Below, piece by piece: positions 22,491-34,444 of a DNA stretch of 64,000 nucleotides. The notes beneath the pieces were generated by a model. It worked only from the letters and a program-made list of their open reading frames with translations. It did no database searches and had not been told where the DNA came from. Source of the stretch: Mercenaria mercenaria (lineage: Eukaryota; Mollusca; Bivalvia; Venerida; Veneridae). A program made the position numbers and the translations under genes. Each line of letters opens with the position of its first letter. The first letter of the stretch is position 1. The stretch covers positions 74,182,001 to 74,246,000 of the forward strand of contig NC_069371.1 in the NCBI RefSeq assembly GCF_021730395.1, read 5' to 3'.

Positions 22491-22930
22491 CAACAGGTAG
22501 TCAACTTAAGATATATACAAGAATTGCATACATGGTCAAGATTAATTTGACATTTCTGTAACCGAATTGCATTAGTTTTATTTCTAAAACGTAACTAAGC
22601 GATAAGGGCTTTCTTTTTAAGCCTGGATGAGGATCTTCAGATCTCATGTCTCTAGCAAGAAAACCTTTACATTACATTTTATTGGCTGAAGGAAACATCA
22701 GACCTGGGTGTCTCTCCGGAAACCACAATATGTGTCAGGATTTGGTTAACTGGCCGTAAAGCGATCTGGATGCAAATATACACAACGAAAACAATTTGCA
22801 GGTGAGCAAATCTTTGCACAAAGTCTAACTATATGTGAATGCTTTGCCTCATAGAATAATACCCCTTTCACTCTACCATCAGAAGATAACACTGATCATC
22901 GCAAATAATTCTCTAAAAAGAGCATGTACA

Positions 22931-23696
22931 TTTTACATCCAAAATCCAGGTATTTATCACTTCAAATGTCTTAAATAGGACTTATTTCTAAACAATCTAA
23001 AGCCATTTTAATATCAGTAACTGAAATCTGGCTAGGCAATTTTGTTATAGATAACGAATATTTATAGCTTCCAAAAGACAGAATACGTCTTGTACATCTA
23101 CCTCTTCTTCTCCTGCTGCTGTTGTTGCTGTCACTTATTCCTCTGCTGCTGCTGCTGCTGCTGCTACTACTACAGCTGCTACTGCAGCTGCCACTACCAC
23201 TGCCACTACTACTACTACTACTACTACTATTACTACTACTTCTACTTTCTATTGTTGCCGCTACCGTACTTTACTGCCACTGCTAATTATTGCAACTTCT
23301 ATTAATACTAAGTTCTATGCTAGCAGTTTCTTGTGCAGTTTTCTTCTGAAGAATTACTTCATACCGAAGTCTGCAGGGATTGTTGACACTGGAGTGTTTT
23401 GTGAACGTATTGTGAATTGTTATTTTCCTGAAAAAAATGTATACACCAAGATACAGTGTCTAGAAATAGAATCCCTTTTCCCGTTGCGGAATGCTCTGAT
23501 TTCTCTGTCAAGTGAAGGTATCTGGGGCTAATGGTCAAACGGAAGGACGGACGGACGGACAAGGGCAAATCTATATGCCCCCATCCCCCGAGTGGGGGCA
23601 TAAAATGCAGCAATTAGGCCTTAGATACATGAGTTATCACTAAATTTGACCAAAGGAACGGGGGTCGTTTTTTTTATGGGAGTCTATATTCTTCGT
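22931..23696. other. Intergenic with trinucleotide repeat
   Basis: Contains a CTG/CTA trinucleotide tract (about 23112-23260) and a GGAC tetranucleotide run near 23545-23562 beside a CCCCCATC/GGGGGCA hairpin typical of molluscan repeats. The open frame across the trinucleotide tract is an artefact. Confidence 0.7.
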
Positions 23697-23708
23697 GAGG
23701 TTCAGTTT

Positions 23709-23992
23709 GTTTGTTTGTTTGTTTGTTTTGGGTTTAACGCCGTTTTTCAACAGTATTTCAGTCATGTAACGGCGGGCAGGTAACCAAACCAGTATTCCTG
23801 GATTCTGTACCAGTACAAACCTGTTTTCCGCAAGTAACTGCCAACTTCCCCACATGAATCAGAGGTGGAGGACTAATGATTTCAGACACAATGTCGTTTA
23901 TCAAATAGTCACGGAGAACATACGCCCCGCCCGAGGATCGCCCGCGATCCGTAGACCAACGCTCTTACCTACTGAGCTAAGCGGGCGGGCTC
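23709..23992 (-). mobile_element. SINE (RUDI-like) on the minus strand with 12-bp target duplication
   Basis: The minus strand starts with a tRNA-like head (GCCCGCTTAGCTCAGTAGGT near 23971-23990) and ends in a (CAAA)n-type tail, seen as TTTG repeats on the plus strand from 23709. GAGGTTCAGTTT flanks it at 23697-23708 and 23993-24004. Part of the B-box region is missing. A degraded relative in plus orientation lies at 33508-33700. It resembles the molluscan V-SINE called RUDI, from memory. Confidence 0.8.
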
Positions 23993-24009
23993 GAGGTTCA
24001 GTTTACTTC

Positions 24010-24115
24010 ACGTGGGGAGTCATAGTACTATGATCTGGAGGTCATAATACTATGACCGGGGGGATCACTTTTTCTATAGAATAATGACCGGGGGGTCATT
24101 ATTCTATGGGGGTCG
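24010..24115. repeat. GGGGTCATWWTA short palindromic repeats
   Basis: Four units of the form GGGGGTCATAATACTATGAC, or AGAATAATGACC for the inverted half, are arranged alternately, giving small hairpins. The family is seen in other bivalves, to my recollection. Confidence 0.55.
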
Positions 24116-24884
24116 AAATACTTCATTACACCGGCACTTGCTAAAGGATTCTGAAACGAACTAATTTGTGATAGATCTGATTATAAGCAATTTTAATGTT
24201 TGTATAAGCCAGAAAACCACTTCTGTATACAAGACATACATGAATATTATAAGATTATTAAATTTTAACCAAATGTTCAGAATCTACTAGAATTACGCAA
24301 TTATCTCAATCTGACTAAGGTACTTGATCTTCTAAACGAAGATCTGAGAATGACCCATTCACATTCGTCTTCTGTATATTTTGGATTTCGAATATGGCTA
24401 TTTTTTATTTTCGCAAATCTATATTTATTTCAACCAATCAAACGACTTGTTCGAATGTCAAAGAGTAAGAAAAATTTGCAGCCAGTCCAGGACTCGAACT
24501 CGAGACCCCTCGCTTACAGAGCAAGAGTCCTACCGACTGACCTAACCGGCTATCTGACATCTTGCGACATAAGAATTGTAGATTAGCTTTTGATTGGCTA
24601 GCGGAAGGGTCGTAAGAAAGAGGCTATTAATAGACATTTGCGAATTAAGTCTACGTGGACTGCGGACACCTAAGACGATCGATGTTTCAAGGGGACCGTC
24701 TCAACATAATTTTATTATATTATGCGCCGTAGGAAAAACGTTTATAACGGCAATAGGGTTTGGGTTATTATATCATCACTATGCGGTAGGTGATATAAAT
24801 TTGGATGTGCCTGTTTTTAGCTCGACTTTTCGAAGAAAAAGTATAGCTATTGCACTCGCTCCGGCGTCGGCGTCGCCGTTGGTT

Positions 24885-25375
24885 AAAGTTTTTGATAAAG
24901 TCAAATTTCTCTGTTACTATCAAAGCTATTGACTTGAAACTTAAATTACTTATTTACTATGAACGTCTACATGAGGAGAAACAATCCCTATAACTCTGAT
25001 TTGAATTTTGACAGAATTATGCCCCTTTTTAACTTAGAATTTTTGGTTAAAGTTACTACCAAAGCTATTGACTTGAAACTTAAAATACTTATTTACTATC
25101 AAAGTCTACACCGGGAGAAACAATCCCCATAACTCAAATTTGAATTTTGACAGAATAATGCCCCCTTTTAAATTAGAATTTTTGGTTAATGTTTTTGATA
25201 AAGTCAAATATCTCTGTTACTATCAAAGCTATTGACTTGAAACTTAAAATAGTTATTTACTATCGAAGTCTACACCAGGAAAAACAATCCTCCTAACTCT
25301 GATAGAATTTTGACAGAATTATGTCTTTTTTTAACTTAGAATTGTTGGTTAAAGGTTTTGATAAAGTCAAATATC
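24885..25375 (+). repeat. Three-copy tandem repeat (~170 bp unit)
   Basis: Units share GTTAAAGTTTTTGATAAAGT, ATCAAAGCTATTGACTTGAA and AATTTTGACAGAATTATG. The third unit is partial. Such units are common in bivalve intergenic DNA. Confidence 0.7.
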
Positions 25376-25727
25376 ATAGGATGGGAGCAAAATTTAAAGA
25401 ACTTTACTGTTGAAGCCCTAAGGAAAAGGACAACAAAGGGAAGAAATTCCCCGAAAAACTCTAAGTCCACTAAAAATCCTTACCAGGTACAGATATGTCA
25501 AAATACACCTTACCTTTGCAGGTACCATCCATGTTGTACCAAAGAAAAGTGGTCTCGGTTTTTACCTACGGCTAATAATAAAAAAGTTACAAAATAACCT
25601 ATTTCTAGTAACATAAAAGGGAAGTAATTCAATAAAAAATATTGTAAGCGAAAAAAAAAAGAATCTGCCAAATAAAAACAAGAGCACCGCATTATGTAAA
25701 GCAACATAAACACAAAACAAAGTCATG

Positions 25728-27789
25728 TCGTCTGCTTGGCGCAAAAAGTCACTTAACTGACATTTTTATCAAAATTCACTTTTTAGCAATTTTGACTAAT
25801 CAATATCCCATTTCATTATTCTAAATAAGTTTTGTTGTAAAGTTCACGTCTTTAAGTATTCTTTTTGAAAAATAAGAAAAATCACTAACTACATATACCA
25901 ATTTGATAAGTGCAAAAACTGTACTAAGTCCACTTAGTATAGTTTTTGCTTTTATTTCTTGCTATAGTTATTGAAACTTGTTAATGCAAAAGTGCACATA
26001 GCCTACTTTTTGCATTCAAATAAAATATTTTTTTTTAAATAATTGGTGTAATAAGTGTACTATATGCAGAAAATACATTTACAATAATTATTTAGGAACA
26101 ATTCAGTGACATTGAAAACAGTCCAGCAAATTCATATTCTTCCCCTAATCATAATGAACAAGACATAAATGTAAAACCTAGAAAATCACGTAAGTGCAAA
26201 CATGATGAAAAGTTATGGAAACAAAATGTCATTAAAAGTCGAAAAAACTCTGATAAAACCTATGTTACGGTGTTACCGCAATTGGGAAAATAAAATGAAG
26301 CAAAATTTTGAAGGGGAGTTGTGGAGCAGGGTGTAAAACACATATCCACTCAAACATTTCCCACATAGGAAGAGAAAACATTTTTCATAATTTTGGGGAC
26401 TGAAACAGACAGAATTCATTGCATACACTGTTAATAAAATCGTAGAAAAAGGATTATCAATAAAAGTAACAGTAAGTGAAAACATTCAAGGCAGTATATT
26501 TTCAGTACAAAGGAAAATATAAGTGCAAGTTTACTTGGATACACTTGATATTACAATGAGCCGTAATATTCTCAACATTAATTTAGGAAAATATGTACTG
26601 GCGGATTACCAGGGCAGATTCACGTGGCAAACAGGCAAAGAAAATTCCACGAGTAGTTTTAACTGATATTCAGGAGTATAAACAGTTCTCCTAGGGTTAA
26701 GTCACATTAATGGTGAAAAACATCAACTAAAAAATATCTTGAGGCTAATTTAAACCTCACAATAATGATTGATATTTATGCTAAAAATCCCAGGATGAGA
26801 ACCTTGTTCCCCATTCCATCTGCACATATAGGTGTATCTTTCATACAATATTTAATATATCATTTCAAAAACCCTCAGTGTACTACATTTTTGAGAATTG
26901 CATTTGACTCTTCTGTGCCATGTTGATTTCACACTCAAGTTGTTTGCGCTTATTTGAGTGCAGGTGGTTTTGTAAGATCATATTTACTTGGTGATGGGTA
27001 AATAAAAAGGAATATGTGAATTTACTGACTTGTTTCACTAATTATGCTTTGTATGGCATAGAATTCAACTATGAAATAGGTTGTTGAAGTTGGTAATGAA
27101 TTAATCATAGTAATGAGTTAAGGGAATGAAAACAATCATGTGTAAAAAGGACAGTCTATATTATTGTGTGAGATGTCTAAACATTTATCTTGCGTTTTAA
27201 TATTTAATTATTATTTCTGAAACTGCAAACAATTTAAACAAATTAATATAAATTTGTTATTAAAAATTGTTTATTCACATGTATAAAATATCATTTTCAC
27301 TACACATTAATTCTGTTGTATTGTAAATAAAACTTTAATTAAATTATCGCAAAAGCATTACTGTTCTATTACACATTGAAGCAAACATTGCAAAAGAAAC
27401 AAGTAACGTTTGAACTTTCACAATTGTGAAAATTAGATTATAACAATGCCATCAGGAAAACATTAAAAATTGTATTTCCAGAACTTATTTTTTATACAGA
27501 ATATTGCTCCTAAATCACGAAAGTTGAATGCAAAAACTTGGTAAAGTGCACTTAACTGAGTTTTTGCGTTTAAAAATTTCAGCACATAACTAGTGCAACT
27601 GCATTATACTTTAATTTATTATTTATGCTTATTTCCAAAAAATATAAAAAATATGAGCATATCATACACTTTTTGAATTAAATGGGTAGATATTTAAAGG
27701 ATTATCCACAAAAGAAAAAATCAGTTTTTTGCTTCTCCTGAACATTTTTTAAAATGTCAGTTAGACTACTTTTTGCGCCAAGCAGACGA
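25728..27789. mobile_element. 2.06-kb TIR DNA transposon with decayed coding region
   Basis: TIRs of about 39 bases start TCGTCTGCTTGGCGC and differ at only a few positions. They interrupt a tandem-repeat unit whose uninterrupted form is seen near 28050, which suggests a 2-bp TG duplication. The plus-strand interior near 26095-26275 reads as a basic lysine/arginine-rich stretch (KPRKSRKCKHDEKLWKQNV) reminiscent of N-terminal regions of proteins from invertebrate DNA transposons; downstream frames at about 26425-26580 look like the same gene in decay. Smaller GCAAAAACT inverted words occur near both ends (25914-25950, 27530-27570). Superfamily not assigned. Confidence 0.6.
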
Positions 27790-28265
27790 TGTGACCTTTA
27801 CCTTGAAGCGAGCCATCTGCTCTGCACGTCGTCTCAATGTGGTGAACATTTGTGCCAAGATTTTTTTAAAATCCTTCAAGCAGTTCAAGAGTTACACATC
27901 GCAATCGAAACAAAGTTATATGACCTTTCACCCGTAAGTGTGACATTGATCTTGTAGTCAGCCATCCAAAACATGCGCTCTGATGGACATTTGTGCAATG
28001 TTTCTGTAAAATCCTTCAAACAGATCAAGAGTTACAGAGCGGACACGAAACAAAGTCATATGACCTCGACCCCTAAGTGTAACCTTTACCTTGAAGCGAG
28101 CCACTTGAGGTGGAAACATATGTATCAAGTTTGTTTAAAATCCTTAAAGGGGTTCACGAGTTACAGAGCGGAGTCGACACAAATTGCTAACGGACAGACG
28201 GACACACAGACATACAGACGGTCAGATGAACACCTGGGGTATCCCAAAATACATTCCTTCGGGCG
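27790..28265 (+). repeat. Tandem CCTTGAAGCGAGCCA repeats ending in an ACGGACAGACGG tract
   Basis: Roughly three units of about 130-140 bases share CTTTACCTTGAAGCGAGCCA, AAAATCCTT.AA and GAGTTACA. They end in a GACAGACGGACACACAGAC run, an arrangement very frequent in bivalve genomes. The second ACGGACGGACAGAC tract is at 28556-28570. Confidence 0.65.
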
Positions 28266-28792
28266 TATAATAACAACAAAGGAATGGAGAAACAATATAT
28301 TACGTTTTCTACAGTTTTCACAATGTTTTACCTGCTAACCTACATTTTGATCCCAGCTGACCCAGTTTAGATTTTTTTTTCATTTCGGACGACGACGACG
28401 ATGGAATACAGATACATTGCGATCAGATTAGCTCATCTTTACAACTTTGTCGCAGATGCGCAACTTATAATATTGAAGAACATTTCAGGAAAGCGTTATG
28501 ACGCTAGATCAAATACTTTGTGCGATATGCATAACAAAACACTTCTCTTGCGAACAGACGGACGGACAGACAAATCCAAATCTTATCCTGTGCGGTGACA
28601 TAATAAGCCAGACCTTACCATCATTATAGGAATGTTTTTCTACCACACATAAATTAAAATTATCATGTTGAGACGGTCCCCTTGAAAAATCGATCGTCTT
28701 AGGTGTTCACAGTCCACGTAGACTTAATTCGTAAATAGCTCGTGTTCAGATCCTAAGCGTAGCGTAATAGGAGATGTACTTTAGTAAGATTG

Positions 28793-31156
28793 GCACTTAT
28801 CTCAAACATTTTTTTATCAGCAATACCAATATACATAGGAGAACATCTTCCAGTCTGGCACTGTTTCTACTCGGGTCAGTAATTATTGTCTTACTTTCTG
28901 TTTCAGGACAATTCTAAGGGGTTATTTGAAAAGCATTATAACATAAAGGCAATATCTTTAAGAAATAATTCATTGAAAAAATTAGTGTGTGACTGCACAA
29001 ATGTATAACTGTTAAATTGTAATATTTGTATGAGGTATTTATAACTATCTTGGATTCCATTAGCCCCTGTTAAACAAGAGCTCCGCCAAGCTGGACAATA
29101 TACACCCGAATGAGGGTTATATCAGAGGAGGACGGAAACAGAAATTAAAGAAAAAGCAAAATGTAAGGTATTTTTGGTGAGGGAGGAAGCAGGAAGTGTG
29201 CATGTGTATGTGCGGTGGTGGTGACAAGATAATAAAGGGCAATAAAGTAAATGATTTTATGGGCGGGGGGGATTAATGGGGGTGTAATGTAAATTGTTGC
29301 AATCTGCATCTCATCACAACCTGCCTATATTCCAGGTTTCAAGTCTATACTATTAATATTTTACAGTTATGCTCCGTACACTAAATATGATGGACAAAGT
29401 CTCTATTTTTCACAAGCGGAATTGTTATTATAGAACTAAAGTTCGAAATCTTTTCAAGTCAGTACAATTTCCAATAAAGTTGAATATAACAATTTGTAAT
29501 TTAAAGGTTTTCGAAAGTCTTTTAAACTGTTTTGGTCTCTTTGGAATTTGTATTTAGATGAATATAATTATGTAATTATGATAACAATTGATCAATTACA
29601 ACAGTGTTCTTTCATGTCACAGTAACTTAATCACCGCACTTAGTTAAAATAGATGGTAAACTTTTAGGTACTTTATTGTACAATGACAATGACAGATGAC
29701 AACTATTTTTCTAAACGATTGTTGTATGATACAGATAAAGACGTTTAAAAAATATATTGTAAATATCCAGATTTGATCATAAGATTAATATAAAAACACA
29801 TATAGGAGAAAAAAGGCAAGAAAAAATGAGTTACTTTTAACCAAGATTTCCTTATAACCGAGATATTTATAATTTAGTTTTGTTGTTTATCTAAGGTATG
29901 ACATTATTTGTCAGATGGTCCTGATGCCATAAACTTGCATTTAATTAAGTGAACCCGTCTAACAAGAAATGATATTAAAAACAACACACAGACTACCTTA
30001 ATTCATGCTTTGCTCTTTGCATTCCAGTCGGGGTTTAGGTCCAAGTATATTTACTGATATATGCTTAATTCATCTATCACATTATATAAAGCAAAACAGT
30101 AAAAGCCGTATATCATACTTGGATGGTCGTTTTAGATCTGCAGAGGATTAATAATATATGTCATGTGTTTACAAATCGGATAGAAATATCCGTCCCGAAG
30201 GCACCTGCGCATTGGGCGGTAATGAGGCTTGCCGAATGATATATTTTCTTGCATATTGTATACATGCTAGCATTTTATTCTGGCGAATCATTTTTCTTGC
30301 ATACCGTTTTTTACAAATAACAGGTAGAAATACTTACATAGCACTCTTTCTTATAGTAGAGAATGAACACAAAGCGCGGGGAATTAACGTCCGTAAGCAG
30401 AAGTGACGTCATGATGTTTTGCGTTACGCACAATGACAAAGTTCCACTTTAGTTTTATCGTTTGTAGCGTAACGTTATGTTCTTACGGTAAACTAACGTA
30501 TTTTGAATCGAGAAATATACTGTAAGGAACGGAGAGAAACTATCGAGGTACCTGCTTTTTTAGTATTTTACATAAACAGTATATTATCAGTGCAACAACC
30601 ACTAGTTGTCATTAACAGCACGAGAGTCATCTGGCATAGGGGTGCCAGAAAGGTTTAGCCGGCATTGGTAAAATCACCGGAAACGCCAGTCCGGTGTGCA
30701 AGAAATTTTATTACGTAGATCACTATTGAAAAAAATTTCAGAGAAGTGAGCTTGTTTCAATCCTACGTGACAACAAATTGTGAAAATGAGCAGAACAAGT
30801 GAATGTTTCTGGTAGAGTTTCTCGGGTTAGTATCTTATCCCCTCTCCTCTCATTTTTCTTTTTTACATGAAAGCCATGTCTACTATTATTGATCCATAAG
30901 CTAATGTTGTATGCTGATAACGGTGTAATTATTTTAGCTCATAAAGATCCCGATGTTGTGTCAGCACGTTTTAGACGTGACACGGAATTCTGTTCCTCAT
31001 TGCTAGACAATCATTATCATTGCATTTACGCAAACAGATTGTATGCTATTCAGATCATCACGAATGCGTCACAAAATATATTCCTTTCAATTATTATACT
31101 ATACCTGCAAAATAATTTGTTACGATTGTTGTTTTTACTAATGATAATGTTTTAAC
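28793..31156. other. Intergenic with a dispersed bivalve-type repeat
   Basis: The segment 29080-29360 (AAGAGCTCCGCCAAGC, TATACACCCGAATGAGGG, then CATCACAACCTGCC) resembles a repeat I recall from clam and oyster intergenic DNA. The rest is AT-rich with no gene supported. The short plus-strand frames at 30158 and 30889 have no motif and no splice context. Confidence 0.5.
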
Positions 31157-31427
31157 ATGTAAAGGTAAAGTTAAAGGTAAAGTTTCTTGTTTAACGTGGG
31201 TAGTCGACGAAAGTCCCCACAAGGAATGGATGGAACAACTTATTTCCAGCCGAGCCCACGGCAGGTGTCATATTTACCTCCCCAGCATCAGTCTAGGCCG
31301 ATACTGCTGGAAACAGTGCCAATTTAAGCATAACACCCAGCACTGAACACTAGTCGGGACCGGGAATCGAACCCGGACCGCTGGCGTTGTGGTCCAACCT
31401 GCTAACCACTGCGCCACTGACTCCCCA
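31157..31427 (-). mobile_element. tRNA-derived SINE, minus strand
   Basis: The minus strand begins GGGGAGTCAGTGGCGCAGTG and has a B box (GGGTTCGATTCCC complement at 31361-31373), followed by a unique body and an (AAAGGT)n-type tail seen as GTAAAGGTAAAGTTAAAGG at 31158-31176. No exact target duplication was recognised. Confidence 0.75.
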
Positions 31428-33507
31428 GAGAAATCTTGTTTTTGTTTTGCTCTGTACGTGTTTCCGGGAAATCTATTCTTACATTTTATGTTTTATATAT
31501 TACTTTGTCTATATATTGTGTGTCTGTTTATACTGAAACTATTTATCAATTGCCCAATCAGAACCATTTAGTTTGAGTCTTCAGTGGCAAGGAAACGATT
31601 GTGCAACGCCACTCATATGCGATACGAGTCAAATAAAGGAAGAAAAAAAAATTGACAGGTACATTTTTATAAAATGTAAGTCTTATGCACATGTTTGTGA
31701 TCTTTAATGTATACGTAGCAAAGGGAATGTAAAAACAGTCAATTATTAAACCACTGTTCGCTGAATTATTCAATCTCTAACACCGTACACGACTCGAGCA
31801 TACGACTTAAGTATTTAACGCTCATTAGGTATGGTTTTGGATTAGATAAAACGTTATAATTTGTTTTCTTGTCAGTTAAATGTACCTTCTTATTTTCTCT
31901 AATTTCAAAATTAATTACATCAAATTGTTAATTAGTTCACTGGTATTCGGATACTCCAATTAGAAATGTTAATGCTGACATTCTTGCGTAGGATAGAATC
32001 TTTTTTGTATGTTCCATAATGTGCTGTGCTTTCATTCTTAGTATAATAAAATCTTTCTGCATATTCATTTCAAAATCATTATTACGTTCAAAATAGATCT
32101 GAAAAATATGTGTGCCTTACTGAAATGAAAGGACCCGCTTTAGTCAATATGACAATTGGTGCCTCTTAAATTATCAAAAGCGGCTATAAACCATATTTGT
32201 GTCAGTCTTTTCTTGGGATGCTACACATTTCATTTTCTCTCATGAACAAAGTCAATCAAACACAGTCTGTAAGGATGGATGTATCATAATTTCAAGGCGA
32301 GTTTAGAAAAGTCGATCGAATTGTGTTTTTGCTTCTTATAGATTTGAATCTGAAAGTGATTTTGATAACCTACACATGCAACATTGAAAAGGGATATTAA
32401 CTGCCCCCTTCGTAAACGAAGCTGGAATAACAGTACAATATACATAACTTTGTTGATGTACCTGAAATCTAATATTTTATTTTATCCTTTGTTCACTTTA
32501 GTGAAATGCAACCTCAAAAACAAAATCGAACCATAACTGAATAATTCAAACAATTGTAGCCAAGTGTTTCTAACGCTATCTGAATGATAGTCTTTCTTTT
32601 TATAATAGCAATTATTGTTTTCCCCTTGCCACAACAATTCTACCCCTTTCTCTGTCCCACCCCAATTTTGGTATCTCCTATACAACTAAAATGTACTTGT
32701 TGCTGGACTTTTTAAGCAATTTGTCAACTTAATTTTCCACTACATAATATATTCGTGACCAGCCTACTTGTTATACTGACAGTGTTTGCAGGATATGTGC
32801 TTCCAGGAAATCTACTCATACCTTTTAATTTTTAAGCTGCTTCTATAACCCCAGAAGCTATAGTTAGTCGGACATTTTGCATTTTCATCAATATTAATTG
32901 ATTACAATATAATTTATATATTTGTTACAGTAAAAGAGGTCGTACGAACTTTTGTATTGTGTATTTCCCTTATTTATATGGTAATGTATACTGTGCAACA
33001 TCTAATATTTGGCCGCAGAACATGTGTTATCAAAGATGGAAACAGTTATCAAAGAAAAAAAGTGTATGCTTAAAGAGGATAAATCTAACACTGTAATTAT
33101 TAATAAATACACTGGAGAATTTGGGTTGCCAAAATTATTCGGGGGAAACTATTGTCATCTGTGAAAGGTTATTTTTATCTACCAGTGGTTCATCATTCAA
33201 ATGAGAACCATTGTAGACCTTTGGTATGCAAAAATGTGGAAGGTGGGCCTCCTTACTTCCCCCCTCACCCATCCTTTTCTTATTTTTTCTAATTCTACAT
33301 TCGCTTCATCGCGAATATAATGTGATATATGGTTCTTTCTTAATTAGCTCTGCTTAAACGCGCAGCCATGATTAAGAATTGAATGGAAGAACTACTAAAC
33401 TCTTCAGTAAGTTACCGTTTTCACACAGTACGTAAATATTTTGCTGTTTCATTTTCATATTTACCATTTACTCAAAGCCCATCCGCTTAGATTATTAGAG
33501 AGAGAGA
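31428..33507. other. Intergenic, no gene seen
   Basis: AT-rich sequence without recognisable repeat families or coding signal. The minus-strand frames at 31558 and 32482 are short and featureless. An AG dinucleotide run starts at 33501. Confidence 0.5.
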
Positions 33508-33700
33508 GAGAGAGAGAGAATATACGCATCGCAGAGTCGTGAGTTTGATCATCCGGAGAGGCGAATATTCTCCGTGACGATTTGAAAAAGACAATGTGTC
33601 TGAAATCATTCATCCCCCAAATCTGATTCATGTAGGGAGTTTGGCAGTTACTTGTTGGAACATTATTGCACTTGTACAGAATTCAGGAATATATCGAAAT
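33508..33700 (+). mobile_element. Degraded RUDI-like SINE fragment, plus strand
   Basis: The words ATTCTCCGTGACGATTTG, GACAATGTGTCTGAAATCAT, GATTCATGTAGGGAG and GGCAGTTACTTG line up, in order, with the reverse complement of the SINE at 23709-23992. The tRNA head is lost beside an (AG)n microsatellite. Confidence 0.65.
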
Positions 33701-33796
33701 ACTTTTTAACATGGAAAATCACTATCTGATTATAAGGATGTCAATTGCAAACTTCCAAAGCTTCTGGATCATGAACGTTTTCTATTGTATTTTAGT

Positions 33797-34045
33797 TTAT
33801 GGGCCCCCGTGTCGAGTGGTTAAAGTCGTTGATTTGGAATAAAATCCCCTGGAAGTGTACAATTCTTTCATGTAAATAAGACATTCAGCTGGCTTACGAA
33901 AGATTCGTGGTTCTAACTAGGTACCGGGCTGTGTCCGAAATAATGACAGGGCACAGTTAGTGTCTTCCTCCAACTTGAAAAGCTAGAAACTCGTCATATG
34001 GCTAACAATTGTGTCGGTTTGACGCTAAACCACAACAACTAATTT
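33797..34045 (+). mobile_element. tRNA-derived SINE, plus strand
   Basis: The head GGGCCCCCGTGTCGAGTGGT is followed by a body containing CATTCAGCTGGCTTACG, TGTCTTCCTCCAAC and GTCGGTTTGACGCTAAACC, the layout of a very common molluscan tRNA-headed SINE. The B-box region is eroded. Confidence 0.7.
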
Positions 34046-34123
34046 GGATAGTGTTTTATAGTTCCATTACCGAGCTTAAACCTCTGCCCGTTTGAGATAT
34101 ACTATCTACATGTTTGTGTTATT

Positions 34124-34365
34124 ATTATTATACCAGATTTATACAGCTCCCTTTCAATGATAAACATGTTCAAAGGCGTTTTACATATAGCAAACGCAGC
34201 CACACAGGGCGCGAAATTCATCCTCTATTAGTACAAATACAGAGCGATCTGACCAGAGGGACATAGTGAGAAAGCCGCCAGAACAGATAGAGAGAACTTT
34301 TAAGATACAGACTTGACCGGCTAACTTAGCCTAGCTCTTTGCGAATAGACAGTCTGGTTCTTTAA
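34124..34365 (-). mobile_element. Truncated copy of the SINE-like repeat at 7173-7624
   Basis: It begins with TTATTATTATTATACCAG and follows the 7173 copy through GCAGCCACACAGGGCGC and GAGCGATCTGACCAGAGGGA to GACAGTCTGGTTCTTTAA, where similarity stops before the tRNA-like part. Confidence 0.75.
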
Positions 34366-34444
34366 ACCTCTTTACACTGGAAACTGCGCTTTCCTTCTCA
34401 ATGGAATCGAACTGCTTTGTTTTGATAATTCTGTCATAGAGAAA

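Larger units (their letters stand above)
21445..22930 (+). repeat. 3'-flank duplication block, copy A (paired with 62693-64000)
   Basis: After removal of two insertions (21710-22110 and 22202-22490), this flank aligns with the flank of IRG copy 4, from the codons before the stop through TATCAAGATCCCAATC and CCTGGATGAGGATC to the end of the window. Divergence varies from about 6% near the insertion sites to perhaps 12% further out, by eye. Confidence 0.85.
24634..28735. mobile_element. 4.1-kb inverted-repeat element nested in the MITE
   Basis: Its left end (TTTGCGAATTAAGTCTACG, then GGGGACCGTCTCAACAT) is mirrored at the right end (ATGTTGAGACGGTCCCC to CTTAATTCGTAAA), about 75 bases of TIR. 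The duplicated target appears to be TAG or shorter. Its interior holds two tandem-repeat regions and a further TIR element (25728-27789). No transposase was recognised in the outer part. Confidence 0.7.
24307..28792. mobile_element. Mutator-like MITE with tRNA-Thr-like module, split by a 4.1-kb insertion
   Basis: It starts CAATCTGACTAAGGTAC and ends GTACTTTAGTAAGATTG, flanked by the near-identical 10-mers GCAATTATCT and GCACTTATCT, a length typical of Mutator-like target duplications. The 43782-44235 copy is the same element uninterrupted, and the junction read there (CAATAGCTCGTG) shows where the 4.1-kb insert went in. The left half carries a minus-strand tRNA-like segment (24482-24548) whose anticodon position reads TGT (Thr-like). 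Confidence 0.75.

Noticed and set aside
23090-23305. Cysteine/tyrosine-rich small protein
   Set aside because: Translation of a CTG/CTA trinucleotide tract.
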